Shown in pieces: positions 53,250 to 64,000 of a stretch of DNA of 64,000 nt. The position numbers and the translations under genes are program-made. The notes under the pieces were generated by a model. It had not been told where the DNA came from, did not search any database, and saw only the letters and a list, made by a program, of their open reading frames with translations. Position 1 is the stretch's first letter. The number at the start of each line of letters is the position of its first letter. The stretch is taken from contig NC_079495.1 of NCBI RefSeq assembly GCF_030052815.1, positions 110,696,584 to 110,760,583 on the forward strand. The letters run 5' to 3'. This stretch comes from Hevea brasiliensis (Eukaryota; Streptophyta; Magnoliopsida; Malpighiales; Euphorbiaceae).

Positions 53250-55306
53250 CTATACAGGTGAACGGGATCGAGATCCATAGCTTTTGCTTCTACCACGTTT
53301 GGTTGGGCTTCTACCTGCTCGTTTGCTGGAAGGCTATGTTGCAACAAGAATAATATGATAAAGGAATAATGCGAGGATAATCCAATACATTTCAGATTAA
53401 CAATAGAAATTTATATTAAATTCCACTTACAGATGCAAGAGGAGATCTTGATCTTGACCTTGATCTGCAAAAATTTCCAGAAACAACCCAATTATCCACA
53501 AGAACCCATTATAATCCTTGATCCAAAAGCCTCATTGCCACTTCCACCTCAGAGTGACCAGCAACCAAAAGAAACAGACAATACCACCTATCTTTAGAAG
53601 CGACTTAAAAAATGAAAATTAAATGCACCATATGATAAAATACAACCTCACACTTTTCATAATGGCCTTTCCCAGCAGATTAAGAAAATAGTCAACATGT
53701 AGAAGAAAGAAAAATTCTAGAGCACCATAGAACCAGTGGCCAAAGTTAAGACATCCTCCCCATCCATACCAGATAAGAAGAGAACTACACCCTCCCTATC
53801 TGTATCACCAAGTCCAGGGGGAAGAGTTTTGTTTATGCAGCTGATGTGTGGGATGGTAGGAATAGCACTTAGATCTGAGTATCCAGCTTTATTTGCGACC
53901 CATCCACACTTGATCAATTCTAGCACTAAATGACACATCACCACAACAGCATTATAAGATTGTTAGGATGTTTGAGAGGTGCTCATCAACAAAAATCGCA
54001 TTACCTCAACCACCAAAGAGATGCAGATATGAGCACCACATCACATCAAGTTCTTAACATCCAATCCCAGGTCACTGCACAAAGCCAGATCTGGTAAGCA
54101 AATGAGCAACCCTTGTAAACAAAGTATGACAACTGGCCAACCTGGTAACCCCTTCTCTGTGACCTCTTTCCACCCTTAAAGAAAAAATGGGTCTAAAGCT
54201 TGTCCGTGGAATTGACAAGGATTAATTAAGAACATATGGCACTTTATAATAAGTTTTAAAATCTAGAAAATAACATGCTTAAAATCAGAGGGGAAAAAGA
54301 AGACTTATTCAATCAGATTTCAGATATCCTTATTTCACATGCCAAAGAAAGTTTAACATTGACCAGTCATTTGTGCAAAGTAACAAATTCTTCAACATTA
54401 AATACCAAATATGGCAGGACAGAAACACACACACATGGATAGCTTCAAGTCAGCCAAGTACTCATAAAACTCATAAAACTCAAGTTGAGATGCATGCCAA
54501 TTGGCACCACCCATCCTATCAATCACACAAACAAATCTTTTACCAACCATACAGAGGTTCAAGGAAAGGGCAGCAAAAGAACGTATGCATTGCAACTGAA
54601 GGTAAATTAACTAAACTTATAATTGGCTGTTAAGATTTAATACATCAAGCATCAGTAAGAAAACTTGCAACCCAGTAACTGAAGATGATAGAATTTTCTA
54701 GATCTAAGGTTTATTCTGCCTTTTCTCGGATAGGTCATCCCACAGAACTGAACATGTAAAAGGATGTTTAAAACTAAAAAGATTTTAACAGAATTTAACA
54801 TCTAATAACCATCTCACTAATAATAGTAACAACAGAAAAGCACCATAAATACATCAATGATATATCATAAAAGAAGCAAAACCAAAATGCAATTTTTTTA
54901 AGGGGGAAAAAAAAAGGAGAGGGTAGGGGTGCAGCAGTGGATACCTATAAGATCCAGGAGATGACCCTGCCTGAGAATGTGAAGAAACAGATAAAGATCG
55001 AGATCGGCGAGAATATTTAACCCTAGGAGATCTGTTGCAACACAACTCGCAGTTGGTCAATAATCTACTATTTATGAAGGCCGCCACAATCTAACATTTG
55101 CTAAAAGTTGAAGCAAACCTGCTCCTCTCGCTATAGCTACGACTACGACTATAGCTTTGGCTTCGGCTTCGGCTTAGGCTCCTGCTTCGGCCATATGGGC
55201 TACGATTGGGACTCCTAGAGTAGCTCCTCCTTGAACCATACTCCCTTACCTAAACAAAAGCCAATAGATAAGCAAAACCAAAATTGAATCAAGGATTTAC
55301 CACAGC

Positions 55307-55357
<51 letters not shown>

Positions 55358-58147
55358 CATACCCGTACATAAGACCGAGAAAATGCATTTCGAAACTCCG
55401 AGTCGTCAAGTTTCTTGATCTTCAGATAGAAGAAAAGAGACACAATTAACTCAAACCCAATAATATTATGATGTATAAAACCAAATTCCCAAAGAATAAT
55501 GAAAGTTAAGAACAGAACAGCACAACTTACAGCGCGTTTCATATCATCATAGTTTGTATAATCTACAATTCCAGTCATACCTACAAATTGAATGAAAAAA
55601 GGGGGGAAGCATTAACACCTTAAATTTCAAACCTAACACAATTTTTACTTCTCACAACCGGCTAAAAATATCCTAAAGGATATATGACCCCAAGCAGATT
55701 GAATTGGAAGCCATATTCAATCTTCAGTCTAGTTATGTGAGTTATAAAACATATTTATGCACTAAACATCTGCAATAAAACCTCAGCTCAGCTCAACTCA
55801 ACTAAGCCTTTATCCCAAAAATTTGGGGTCGGCTATATGGATTCGCTTTCTCCACTCTGAACGATTTTGGGTTAAATCCTCAAAAATGTGTAATTCTTCT
55901 AGGTCATGTTGTACTACTCTCCTCCAAGTCAATTTAGGTCTACCCCTTTTTTTCTTTCTATCCTCTAACCTAATGTGCTCTACTTGTCTAACTAGAGCCT
56001 CCGTATATCTACGCTTCACATGACCAAACCACCTCAATCTCACTTCTCTCAACTTATCTTCAATTGGCACCACTCCTATCTTTTCTCTAATACTCTCATT
56101 ACGGACTTTATCTAGTCTAGTATGGCCACTCATCCACTTTAACATTCTCATCTCTGCAACTCTTATCTTAGATGCATACGACTCTTTCAGTGCCCAACAC
56201 TCCCTACCATATAACATAGCTGGTCGTATGGCTGTACGGTAAAATTTTCCTTTCAATTTATTGGGAATCTTACGATCACATAGAACTCCCGTGGCACGTC
56301 TCCACTTTAACCATCCGGCTTTAATCCTATGACTAACATCCTCATCACATCTCCCATCTACTTGAAGGACTGAGCCTAGATATTTAAAGTGATTACTTTG
56401 GGGCAGCATCACTCCATTCAAACTAACTCCTTCCCTATCATCAATTTAGCCTTCACTGAACTTGCAATGCATGTATTCTGTCTTCATTCTACTTAACTTA
56501 AAATCCTTTGACTCTAGAGAACTTCTCCAAAGTTCTAGCTTTCTATTGACTCCTTCTCGTGTCTCATCTATCAGAACAATATCATCCGCAAACATCATAC
56601 ACCAAGGAATACTCTCTTGTATATGTTTCGTCAGTTCATCTAAAACTAATGTAAAAAGGTTAGCGCTTATGGCTGATCCTTGGTGTAATCCAATTGAGAT
56701 CGGAAAATCTCTTGTGTCCCCTCCCACTGTGCGCACAATAGTAGTTGCTCCTTCATATATATCTTTCAATACTTGTATGTACCGAATAGATACCGTTTTT
56801 TGTTCTAACACATTCCATAAGACCTCTCTTGGAACACTATCATAAGCTTTCTCCAAATCAATAAAAACCATGTGTAGATCTTTCTTCACATCTCTATATT
56901 TCTCCATCAAGCTTCTAATGAGAAAGATCGCTTCCATAGTTGAGCGACCGGACATGAAACCAAATTGATTGAGAGAGATAAAAGTATCATGACGTAGTCG
57001 ATGCTCCACAACTCTCTCCCACAACTTCATAGTATGGCTCATTAGTTTAATTCCCCTATAATTTGAGCAACTCTGTATGTCTCCCTTATTTTTAAAAATA
57101 CGCACTAAAATACTCTTCCTCCATTCATCAGGCATTTTCTTTGAGTTTAGAATCTTATTAAATAATTTAGTTAACCATGCCACTTCCATATCTCCCAAAT
57201 ACTTTCACACTTCAATTGGTATTTTATCGGGTCCACAGGCTTCACCCACTTTCATTCTCTTAAGTGCTTACTTTACTTCTAAAGATCTAATCCTTCTAGT
57301 ATAATTCACAGCTAAATAGTTTGATTGCGTTATTCACATATAAACTCAGCTTAGCCTCAGTCTCAAACTAACTGGGGTGAACTACATAAATTATTTTCCA
57401 AAATCACAATACTTAAAAGTTGATTCAACTCACCACCACGATCACGAAAGACCTGAGAAAAGCAAACATCCCCAGCTTGTCGCATATGATCCTGAACATC
57501 AAGTATCACGATCAATACCAGTCCAATAAGACATCTAACTGACTGTATGACTTGAATTAGAAAACACAATTTTGTTTGCGAAACTAAGCTTTAGTAAAGA
57601 AATCAAGCAGACCTTGAGATCTTGCCATGAGGCAGAAGAAGGCAATCCAGTGACCATAACTGCAATAAAGGAGTATATCAAATCAAATTTCAACTGCACA
57701 TACTTCATGGAACTACAAGAAGGGTGCCAGAGTGAAATATACCACGATAGTCAGAGCGCCTGGAAGGTCCACGGCTTCCGCTGCTACCACTATAACTGCT
57801 ATAACGGTCTCCGGGAGATGAATGTCTTCGCCCACCATGTGCAAGCTCAACCTAATAGGATCAAATGCATTAGTTGAAATGCAAACGTATGAACCGAGCT
57901 ACTTACATATGATAATATTAGCCAAGAGACACATATGAGAACAAGAAAATAGATGAAGGTGAATAGATACTAACTCGTAAGCGACATCCATCAAAGTTAT
58001 AGCCATCACGACCACGAATAGCATCTTCAGCATCACGAGCATCTTCAAACTACCATATGAAAACATTCAAAACAACATCAGCAATTTTAAATAACTATTA
58101 AGGATGAATTCGAAAAACCCAAAATTTTTTCTCAAACAGAGAAGTAC

Positions 58148-58178
<31 letters not shown>

Positions 58179-58796
58179 AGCTTGTTGAATTTAACAAGCT
58201 ATTAATGACCAGACAAATCTATAGGACGAAATTATCCCCCATGCCATTCTACAGAAAATGTACAAGCTTACCTCAACAAAAGCATAGCCAGGAGGTCTCG
58301 GTGGGATTTTCAAATCAACATCAACAATAGGCCCATACTGCAATTAGAAAGGAACATAAGACATAATTCGTATTTGTAATTTGCTCCAGCATAAGGTACT
58401 TAATCACCTCAGTCGCAAGCATTGCTAAAACGCTAAATATCCAAAAACTTTATCCCAAAAAACAAACATCTAATCTCTTTGTCCGCGTCATTAAACATCA
58501 TCAAGCTATCATAGAGAGAGCCTAACACTGGCAGGCAAATGCTAAAAATATAATACTTAGATTTAAGAAAATCTGAACTTGATAGACTTCAAAATCAAGC
58601 CAACAAAATAAAATTATTAAACCATAGTTAGACCCCTAAAGGGCCAAAACCCAAGAAATTCTCACCATATAGAATTCAATTAAGTTCAAAAACTACATGA
58701 ATATAATACCTTGTAAAACAAATCTTTTACTTCTCTCTGACGAATATCTCCCGGAAGATTACCTACATAAAGAGTGCGGCTAGCACGGCTGCTCAT
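53250..58796 (-). CDS. SR34: SR splicing factor, SR34/ASF-SF2-like
   Basis: Nuclear serine/arginine-rich factor that binds exonic enhancers and recruits U1 and U2 components. Minus-strand exons: 58710-58796, 58272-58337, 57975-58049, 57743-57851, 57613-57659, 57434-57491, 55531-55580, 55363-55419, 55119-55249, 54945-55031, 53431-53464 and 53250-53333, giving 294 aa in one frame. RRM1 (about 7-80) has RNP2 LYVGNL and RNP1 GYAFVEF. A Gly/Ser/Arg linker follows, then the pseudo-RRM (about 112-188) with the invariant SWQDLKDH. The RS tail (about 190-294) is rich in SRS/RSR dipeptides. The last acceptor was chosen as TATAG/CCT because the nearer TTCCAG would bring an early stop. Intron 6 contains a LINE and intron 10 is 1.48 kb; SR genes are known for alternative splicing in long introns. 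Confidence 0.95.
55313..55356. repeat. (TA)22 microsatellite beside an SR34 splice donor
   Basis: A pure TA tract of about 44 bp begins six to seven bases after the 5' splice site (55362) of the intron between exons 8 and 9. It directly abuts the donor GTATGTTATA. Confidence 0.95.
55783..57310 (-). mobile_element. 5'-truncated RTE-like LINE in SR34 intron 6
   Basis: Minus-strand reverse transcriptase of the same family as 26084-27218. Recognisable blocks: [71 protein letters not shown], and catalytic [12 protein letters not shown]. From 57198 to 55810 the frame is interrupted only by one in-frame TAA (about 56443-56445), where the other copy has a Gln codon. Upstream of 57198 the frame is already broken by stops, and the endonuclease region is missing. 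The 3' end is the conserved CCCCAAATTTTTGGGATAAA followed by a GTTGA/GCTGA-type tail. It lies in the host gene's transcriptional sense. No clear target duplication was found. Confidence 0.92.
57345..57385 (-). repeat. Possible older LINE 3'-tail scrap
   Basis: The minus strand reads like a diverged version of the RTE 3' end (ACCCCAGTTAGTTTGAGAC then GGCTAAGCTGAGTT), just outside the LINE at 55783-57310. It may be the remnant of an earlier insertion. Confidence 0.4.
58148..58176. repeat. Poly-A tract (poly-T in SR34 sense) in intron 2
   Basis: About 29 uninterrupted A on the plus strand. In the SR34 transcript this is a U-tract about 100 nt upstream of the exon 3 acceptor, so it is prone to length change. 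Confidence 0.95.
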
Positions 58797-60162
58797 TTTT
58801 TCTCCTGAGACCCCAACAACAAATCAACAATTTCAACAAAATCTTATCTACACATTTCTTTGAAAATAAAACACTGTTAAAATCAAGAAAATTAACAAAA
58901 CTTTATATACACATAAACATTAAAAAAAAAAGAAAAAGAAATCCATTTAAAGATCATAGTTTATAATTTATCCAACACCAAAAAGAAAACTAATCCGTAA
59001 TCAAAACTGTTCTAAATGGAAAAAAAAAATAAAATAAGAGAGGAAAAATCTTCAAAGAAATACCTGATATAATTACTCAAGAAAAAGAAAAATTATACAA
59101 AAAGAGAATTGATTTTCCCTTCTTTTTTAATATTCAGTTAATGAAGGCTAAAAATAAAATTAGGATATTAATTTAAATGTAAATAAAAATGAGAAAGGGA
59201 AAAAATTATCACCTTCTGCGAAGATTATATTAGAGAGAATGGAGAGATATTGAAGACTTTGGATTCTTCTGGAACGCTAAAAAGAGAGGGTTTTTATTTT
59301 TATTCGGGGAAGAGAGAGAGAAGTATGTATACGTGTAGCCCAAGAAGAGCGTTTATTTTCATTTTACCATTTTAACCCTAAGTTGTTATTGTTATTACGG
59401 TTGCGCTCTTGTGATACTGTAGCGTTGCGTGTCATTTGCCCACTTGGCTCTAATTTGAAACGCGTAGTGTCGGAGCATATATTTTTTTAAACAAAATTTT
59501 AAATATATTAATTATAAAATATTAACATTAATTTAATATATTTTAATAAAAAAATTATATATTATGAATAAAATTAAAAATTCTTATTATTATTTAATAC
59601 TATGAGGCAAATATATTTTTTGATTAAAAATTTTACTATTGACAGGACACGTTTGGGAAGGCCCCATGTTACTTTTGTTCAGTTCAAGATGCCTCACCTA
59701 AGAGGTGTAAATCAATGTGTAGAACTATAAACCAAAGAAAGAGGACGAAGAAGGAGAATCAGAAGCTTTGCATACGTTTATAAAGCCCAATCAATGTCAA
59801 AAGCCTTTAGCCCAAATACCATTTACCCAAAAATTTTGAAAAGCCCAATTTTATTAAATTTATGACAACTCTTTAAGCCCAATCAAATTATTATTATCAA
59901 TAAAATTTTAGTATCGTCTTTAATATTATAAAATTTTAAATTTAATTTTATCAAAAAATTGTTTTAATTATTATTTTTTATTTAATGATTTGGTATAAAC
60001 ATTTTAATTCAATTATTAATTTTAAAAAATATTTTACCTCTCATCATTTTCTCATTTTATTTCCAAAATCTGGTTACAATTATCCATTGGGGCACCCAAA
60101 AGGCAATTGCTAGTTGGACTTGGACTTTGACATCGTCCTTCTAACAGCCACAAATAGTTGAC

Positions 60163-60287
60163 CACGTGGTTGTTTGCCAAAAAGATTCTTTTTACAATGG
60201 AATGCTCTAACGCCCACAGGAAACCTACTCTGTATTCAAAGTTGCAATACCACTTTTGCTTGGATTACATACGTGTCACCACGTGTC
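60163..60287 (+). promoter_or_regulatory. ABRE/G-box cluster upstream of HIG1
   Basis: Three ACGT-core elements: a palindromic CACGTG in GACCACGTGGTTG (60163-60168), and two ACGTGTCA copies 10-11 bp apart (about 60270 and 60281). Paired ABRE-like ACGTGTC elements are typical of ABA- and stress-responsive plant promoters. They lie 160-290 bp upstream of the TATA box. Confidence 0.6.
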
Positions 60288-60448
60288 ACTTGCTTAATGG
60301 AAGACATTTTAACGGGTTTCCTGGCAACTTGCGCTCGTCAATTTTGCCTTTTCGCCTTCTCGATTATTTTATTTTTTTTTATTATTTTTTTTTTCCGTGT
60401 GCACAAAGCGCATGCGGGCAAATTCAAAGAACACGCCGATTTTAGCTC

Positions 60449-60456
60449 TATATAAA
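60449..60456 (+). promoter_or_regulatory. HIG1 TATA box
   Basis: TATATAAA followed by a pyrimidine-rich stretch, 93 bp upstream of the start codon, predicting a start site near 60,480-60,490. Confidence 0.75.
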
Positions 60457-60541
60457 TGGCCCCTTTCTCCTCTCTCTCAACAATTGTTCTCCCGTTCACC
60501 GTCTAAGAAGAAGAAAAGAAAAAAAACAATCTTTTGAGAAG

Positions 60542-61873
60542 ATGGCTGAAGCTAAGAGCAAATTTGAATCTGTTAGGGAATGGGTCGTTGAGCACAAGCT
60601 TAGAACTGTTGGTAATTTTCTTTTCCCTTATTTTTCTCTTCTTTTTTTAATCAGATGTTAGGTTTTCTTTTTCTTGAAAAATTGATCTGGGTTTTGGTTT
60701 GGATCTTTGATTGATCTCTCTCTTCTCTTTGAAAAGGTTCTCTATGGCTTAGCGGTATTGCTGGTTCAATCGCGTACAATTGGTCGCAACCCAACATGAA
60801 AACAAGCGTCAGGATTATTCACGCCAGGTAATTTTTTCTTATTTTGTTATATTTTTCTATTCTTATCTTTTCCGGTTTTAATTTCTGATTACTATACTCT
60901 ATGCATTGTGAAACAATAAGAAATTTTCAAGTTGATGGTGGAGCATTCTTATTGTTAGGTGAAATTGGTTACTTCCGAGATAATGATAAACAGTTTATTT
61001 TAGGTTTTAGAAACTTTTGCAATTGTATATGGGTTTCCTAGGATCTCTTTATTACTGTGATGCTGTGATTTTGATTGTGCCTACCCTAGTTTGCCTTGGC
61101 TATCCCATGCGTTTCCTGGAGTAGTGGCTGTAAATACCAATGGGTTTTCATTGAGTCCTCATCTAGTGCTGTCTTACGATGAGAAATATTGGAAACTTTG
61201 TGCCAAATATCAAAGTATTGGGAAGGTGAAAAATTGAAAAAACTTATCGTCTCCTTGTTTGACCTGTCTCAATGGTATACTAGGCCTCTTGAGTTCAGCA
61301 AGGCGAAAGGCTATTATTACCTTAGGATACATGTTTCATTGTTGCCATTCATAAGCTTCAAAAACCTAAAATCAAGTCTCCAAGGATCCCATATGAGTAA
61401 TTGAAGGGATTGGATGGCATATTACTCTATGGTTTGATGTGAAGAGCTTTGCTAATGATCCTCTCTGTCTCCAACCACCAAAAGAAGGGATTATCTGGGA
61501 TATTATTTACTTGTTTTCTTGTTATTGTTGATTTTTGCACTGTTGTTGTTACATGTTACATTTTGGTTATAATTTGTTGTTGGATGTTTGCCTGGAGTGA
61601 ATATGACAAGCATTACAATTTTCCTTTTAAGTCATCAGTATTGCTTTACATTCTCCTGATCGTGCTATCATCAACATTCTTCTCCATTGTTGCCATGCAC
61701 TACTTCTCTGCTTTGTTGCTAAACCTTTTTGGTATTCTAAATCCAGGTTACACGCACAGGCGCTTACGCTGGCTGCATTAGCTGGTGCTGCTGTGGTTGA
61801 GTACTACGATCATAAAACTGGAGCAAAGGCTGACAGATATGCTGCGTACATCCCACACAAGGACTTCAAATGA
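60542..61873 (+). CDS. HIG1-domain (hypoxia-responsive) mitochondrial protein
   Basis: Small inner-membrane protein of the HIG1/Rcf1 family, which in yeast and animals assists respiratory supercomplex and complex IV assembly; plant members are called hypoxia-responsive family proteins. Exons 60542-60611, 60737-60827 and 61747-61873 join to 95 aa. The sequence starts MAEAKSKFESVREWVVEHKL. Two membrane segments form the HIG1 hairpin: about residues 22-40 (V-G-S-L-W-L-S-G-I-A-G-S-I-A) and about 57-75 (ALTLAALAGAAVVEYY). They are joined by a basic loop carrying RIIHARLHAQ, the conserved family motif. The protein is short and ends PHKDFK. No lesion seen. The ACGT elements and TATA box upstream suggest stress-inducible expression. 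Confidence 0.95.
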
Positions 61874-62229
61874 TCCAGAATAGAAGATGCTTTTATTGAG
61901 ACCTGTAAGGTCTACAATGAATGAATTGATATGAATAACAATTTATGTGAGGGGCTTGAGTTTTGACCAGTCCTGGTTGTGTTGTTTTATTCACTACTAA
62001 TATTGTACCACATTTGATGGCAAGGAAATTAAAATTTTTTATGGCGTGCATATTTGTGTCGGGATGTGATAGCAAATAAAAGAAAAATAAGGCGAAATTA
62101 TATTTTAATGAGTCGGAAAAATTGTGGTTGAATGGGATAATATAATGTAATGTAAAAGAGAGATGATTGAACATAGAATTTGAAGCTCAATTGTTCAACA
62201 ATCAGGCCACCACAATGACCCCTACATTT
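61874..62229. other. HIG1 3' flank
   Basis: 3' untranslated region and short AT-rich flank; no other feature seen. Confidence 0.5.
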
Positions 62230-62640
62230 ATTAGTAATTTATAAAAATCAGCTCTCTACTGTAGTTGTGTGGAATTTCATGGAGAAGGTATGCAGTCAAT
62301 GTTATGAATGATGTTGACAATCTCCAGGGGTGCAATGCCTTGTTTAAAAGCTCGAATGACTAGCAAAGCATCGCTTTTCAGGATGACTCGGGAAAAACCT
62401 CTGCTTCTAGCTAGAGGATCGCTTCTCTACAAACTAAGCTTTTCAGAATTAAAAGATTTGTTTGGGCTTGGATCTTTTGCAGGAGCATCCCAACGGGTAT
62501 CCATTATGATCTCCCTAGTTTCAGTGTTTACTAACAAATCATGTTCTGTTCTGGTGAAGGGCACTCAGGCACTGACTGTGAAAAAGAGGAATTTCTGTGC
62601 GTGGGGCTTTTCTGCACTACAGAAAATTACTGATTCCTGA
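62230..62640 (-). pseudogene. Degenerate RNase H-like retroelement fragment
   Basis: On the minus strand a stretch reading REAIL, then after a one-base shift LARSRGFSRVILKSDALLVI and RAFKQG, resembles the RNase H-like domain found at the end of plant LINE polyproteins and in related host pseudogenes (pattern E-A...A-R-S-R-G-F..V-x-x-E-S-D-A). The aspartate of the S-D-A motif is present, but frameshift and stops make it non-functional. The plus-strand ORF over the same bases (62308-62640) is taken as its shadow. Confidence 0.5.
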
Positions 62641-64000
62641 AGAAGTGGTTATTCCGTCTCTTCCAAACGTGCCATAGTAGAAGCAACATAAGAATGAGAA
62701 ACAGTTGCAGTATTGGATAGACAGGGAGGTTAGATATCCTTTGAGTAACACGTTTAAGAAGGCGATTTTCTCAATAACAGCTCTAAGAAAAGATATCAAA
62801 CAGGTTTGAAGAAGTATTTATAATTTTTGCAGGACAATCAGATGGTCTTCCATTACTTGAAATCCAAATTCCACATTTAAAAGTGCAGTTAAATTTACAC
62901 TTGCTACTGCTGCTGCCTGGTCAATGGATGATACTTGAAAACTATTTGCAAAGATGCTAAAGCTCATCAGATACATGGCTTCCTTGATTATTTAAGAGGA
63001 ACATAGGATTTTTTCATACCATAACCTCTCATAATCTGATTAATCAACATGCTTAATCATTTATTATTTTTCATTTAAGTTATAAAATACTTGAGAATTA
63101 TTAAAAATTAATGCATATTGGCCATATAAATGAAGTTCATGAATGGTATAATGAATATATTTAGCGACTAGTTTTATATAAATTTAGAAATTAAAATGGT
63201 TAATGGTGACGGATAAAAAGGGAGGATAAATCATGTCTATCCAGGGACTCTCTCTGTCTCCCAAAGCCAGCAAAACTTCACCCCAAAACTTGCTTCCAAC
63301 ACGCAACCCCTACGTCCAATTTCTTTACTTCTTCTGCAACACCTCCATCATCCAATCTTTTCTTTCTCATGCCATAAAATCCCACCCTCTTTTTACCATT
63401 CAATCTTTTGCCTGCCATCAATTCTTGCTCAGATGCCATCACTTCACTTCCACCCTCACAAAATTTCCATCATCAACTCCTCCAACCCTGCCAAATTTGT
63501 AAATTTCTCAAATTTAAAACTTATATTTAATGTTATATTAAGCAGACTCTACCAAGATCAATTCTGATCGAAATTAACAATTCTGAGTTAAAAGAAGAGA
63601 ATGAAATTGAATCGAACCAGTTTTAAGTGATTCCATTTGGTTTTGATTCAAAATGGTTTACGATTGAGATCAGTCTAGTTCAATAATAGTTAGAAGCAAT
63701 TTAGTTTTGTTTTTTACTGAGGATAAATATATTGTACAATATTTTTCATCCTAAACATTAATAATTTTACCTCTCTCCCCATCCTAATTAAGAAATAAAG
63801 AACTCACCTTTCATGTAGCTCAGCAGCCGCTAGATTTAGAAAACAGATAAAAATTTTCAACAGATGTTGATTCTGCTGAAGCTCTATTTGGCGGCAGAAA
63901 GTATCTCACAAGCTGACCCCATCTTCACTTGAAACCTAACAAAATATTAATTGATTAATTAATTGACACAGCTTATCAAACCGGTAAGAAATAAGATCAA
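62641..64000. other. Intergenic DNA to the window end
   Basis: No confident gene. An 89-codon plus-strand frame at 63233-63502 is Ser/Pro/His-rich and unrecognised. A stretch near 63600-63720 has GAACC/GGTTT-type words like the subterminal parts of the hAT element, but no ends were found. Confidence 0.4.

Larger units (their letters stand above)
58797..60541. promoter_or_regulatory. Divergent intergenic region SR34/HIG1
   Basis: Holds the SR34 5' untranslated region, whose probable leader intron lies between about 59,065 and 59,210 (donor GAAGGTGATA near 59,210, acceptor ATATCAGGTA near 59,065). Next is an AT-rich core, then the HIG1 promoter. Motifs reading TGGGCTT on the minus strand (AAGCCCAAT-type) occur near 59785, 59810, 59840 and 59875 and look like a site II cluster usable from either side. 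Confidence 0.5.

Noticed and set aside
63233..63502. 89-codon plus-strand ORF near the window end
   Set aside because: Ser/Pro/His-rich with no recognised family, and no intron or promoter signal.
63600..63720. Possible second hAT fragment (GAACC/GGTTT words)
   Set aside because: No terminal repeat, target duplication or transposase sequence; word similarity alone is too weak.

Overview
This is nuclear DNA from a flowering plant. Genes are split by many introns and are compact housekeeping or signalling genes of clearly plant families, separated by AT-rich DNA full of plant-type LTR retrotransposons, an RTE-like LINE family and a hAT transposon. The protein sequences (especially the 168-residue TCTP) and the LTR family resemble what I remember from Euphorbiaceae such as rubber tree or cassava; that placement is inference and was not tested.

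Layout. 1-8346 is the 5' part of a minus-strand Ty3/gypsy element: broken gag, tRNA-iMet primer-binding site, and a 2.6-kb LTR that is itself split by a 4.28-kb LTR-bounded insertion (3243-7521). 8556-12233 is a hAT element with both terminal repeats, an 8-bp target duplication and a broken transposase. 12242-20560 is very AT-rich; it contains a diverged tandem duplication, and one unit is split by a solo LTR (16830-19432) of the same gypsy family. 20825-23669 is a decayed F-actin capping protein alpha gene, 24420-24491 a tRNA-Glu, and 25545-29070 a decayed LSM4 gene with a LINE in an intron. 31997-35871 encodes the 26S proteasome ATPase RPT5 (+), and 37124-38588 encodes TCTP (-). 40421-43038 is a second solo LTR of the gypsy family, in the opposite orientation. 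44334-49718 encodes an RFI2-like RING-H2 E3 ligase (+); a roughly 2.1-kb fold-back sequence (about 50775-52935) lies between it and the convergent SR34-like splicing factor gene (53250-58796, -), which carries a LINE in intron 6. 60542-61873 encodes a HIG1-domain mitochondrial protein (+), divergent from SR34. The last 2 kb holds only a degenerate RNase H-like retroelement scrap.

The five intact genes (RPT5, TCTP, RFI2, SR34, HIG1) are independent genes, not an operon or cluster with a joint function. Exon junctions were read by eye; for all five the reading frame closes through every junction and gives a protein of family-typical length. I found no convincing undescribed biological system. 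The most informative items are the paralogous empty site that proves one LTR insertion, two adjacent conserved genes decaying side by side, and a long fold-back sequence between convergent genes.
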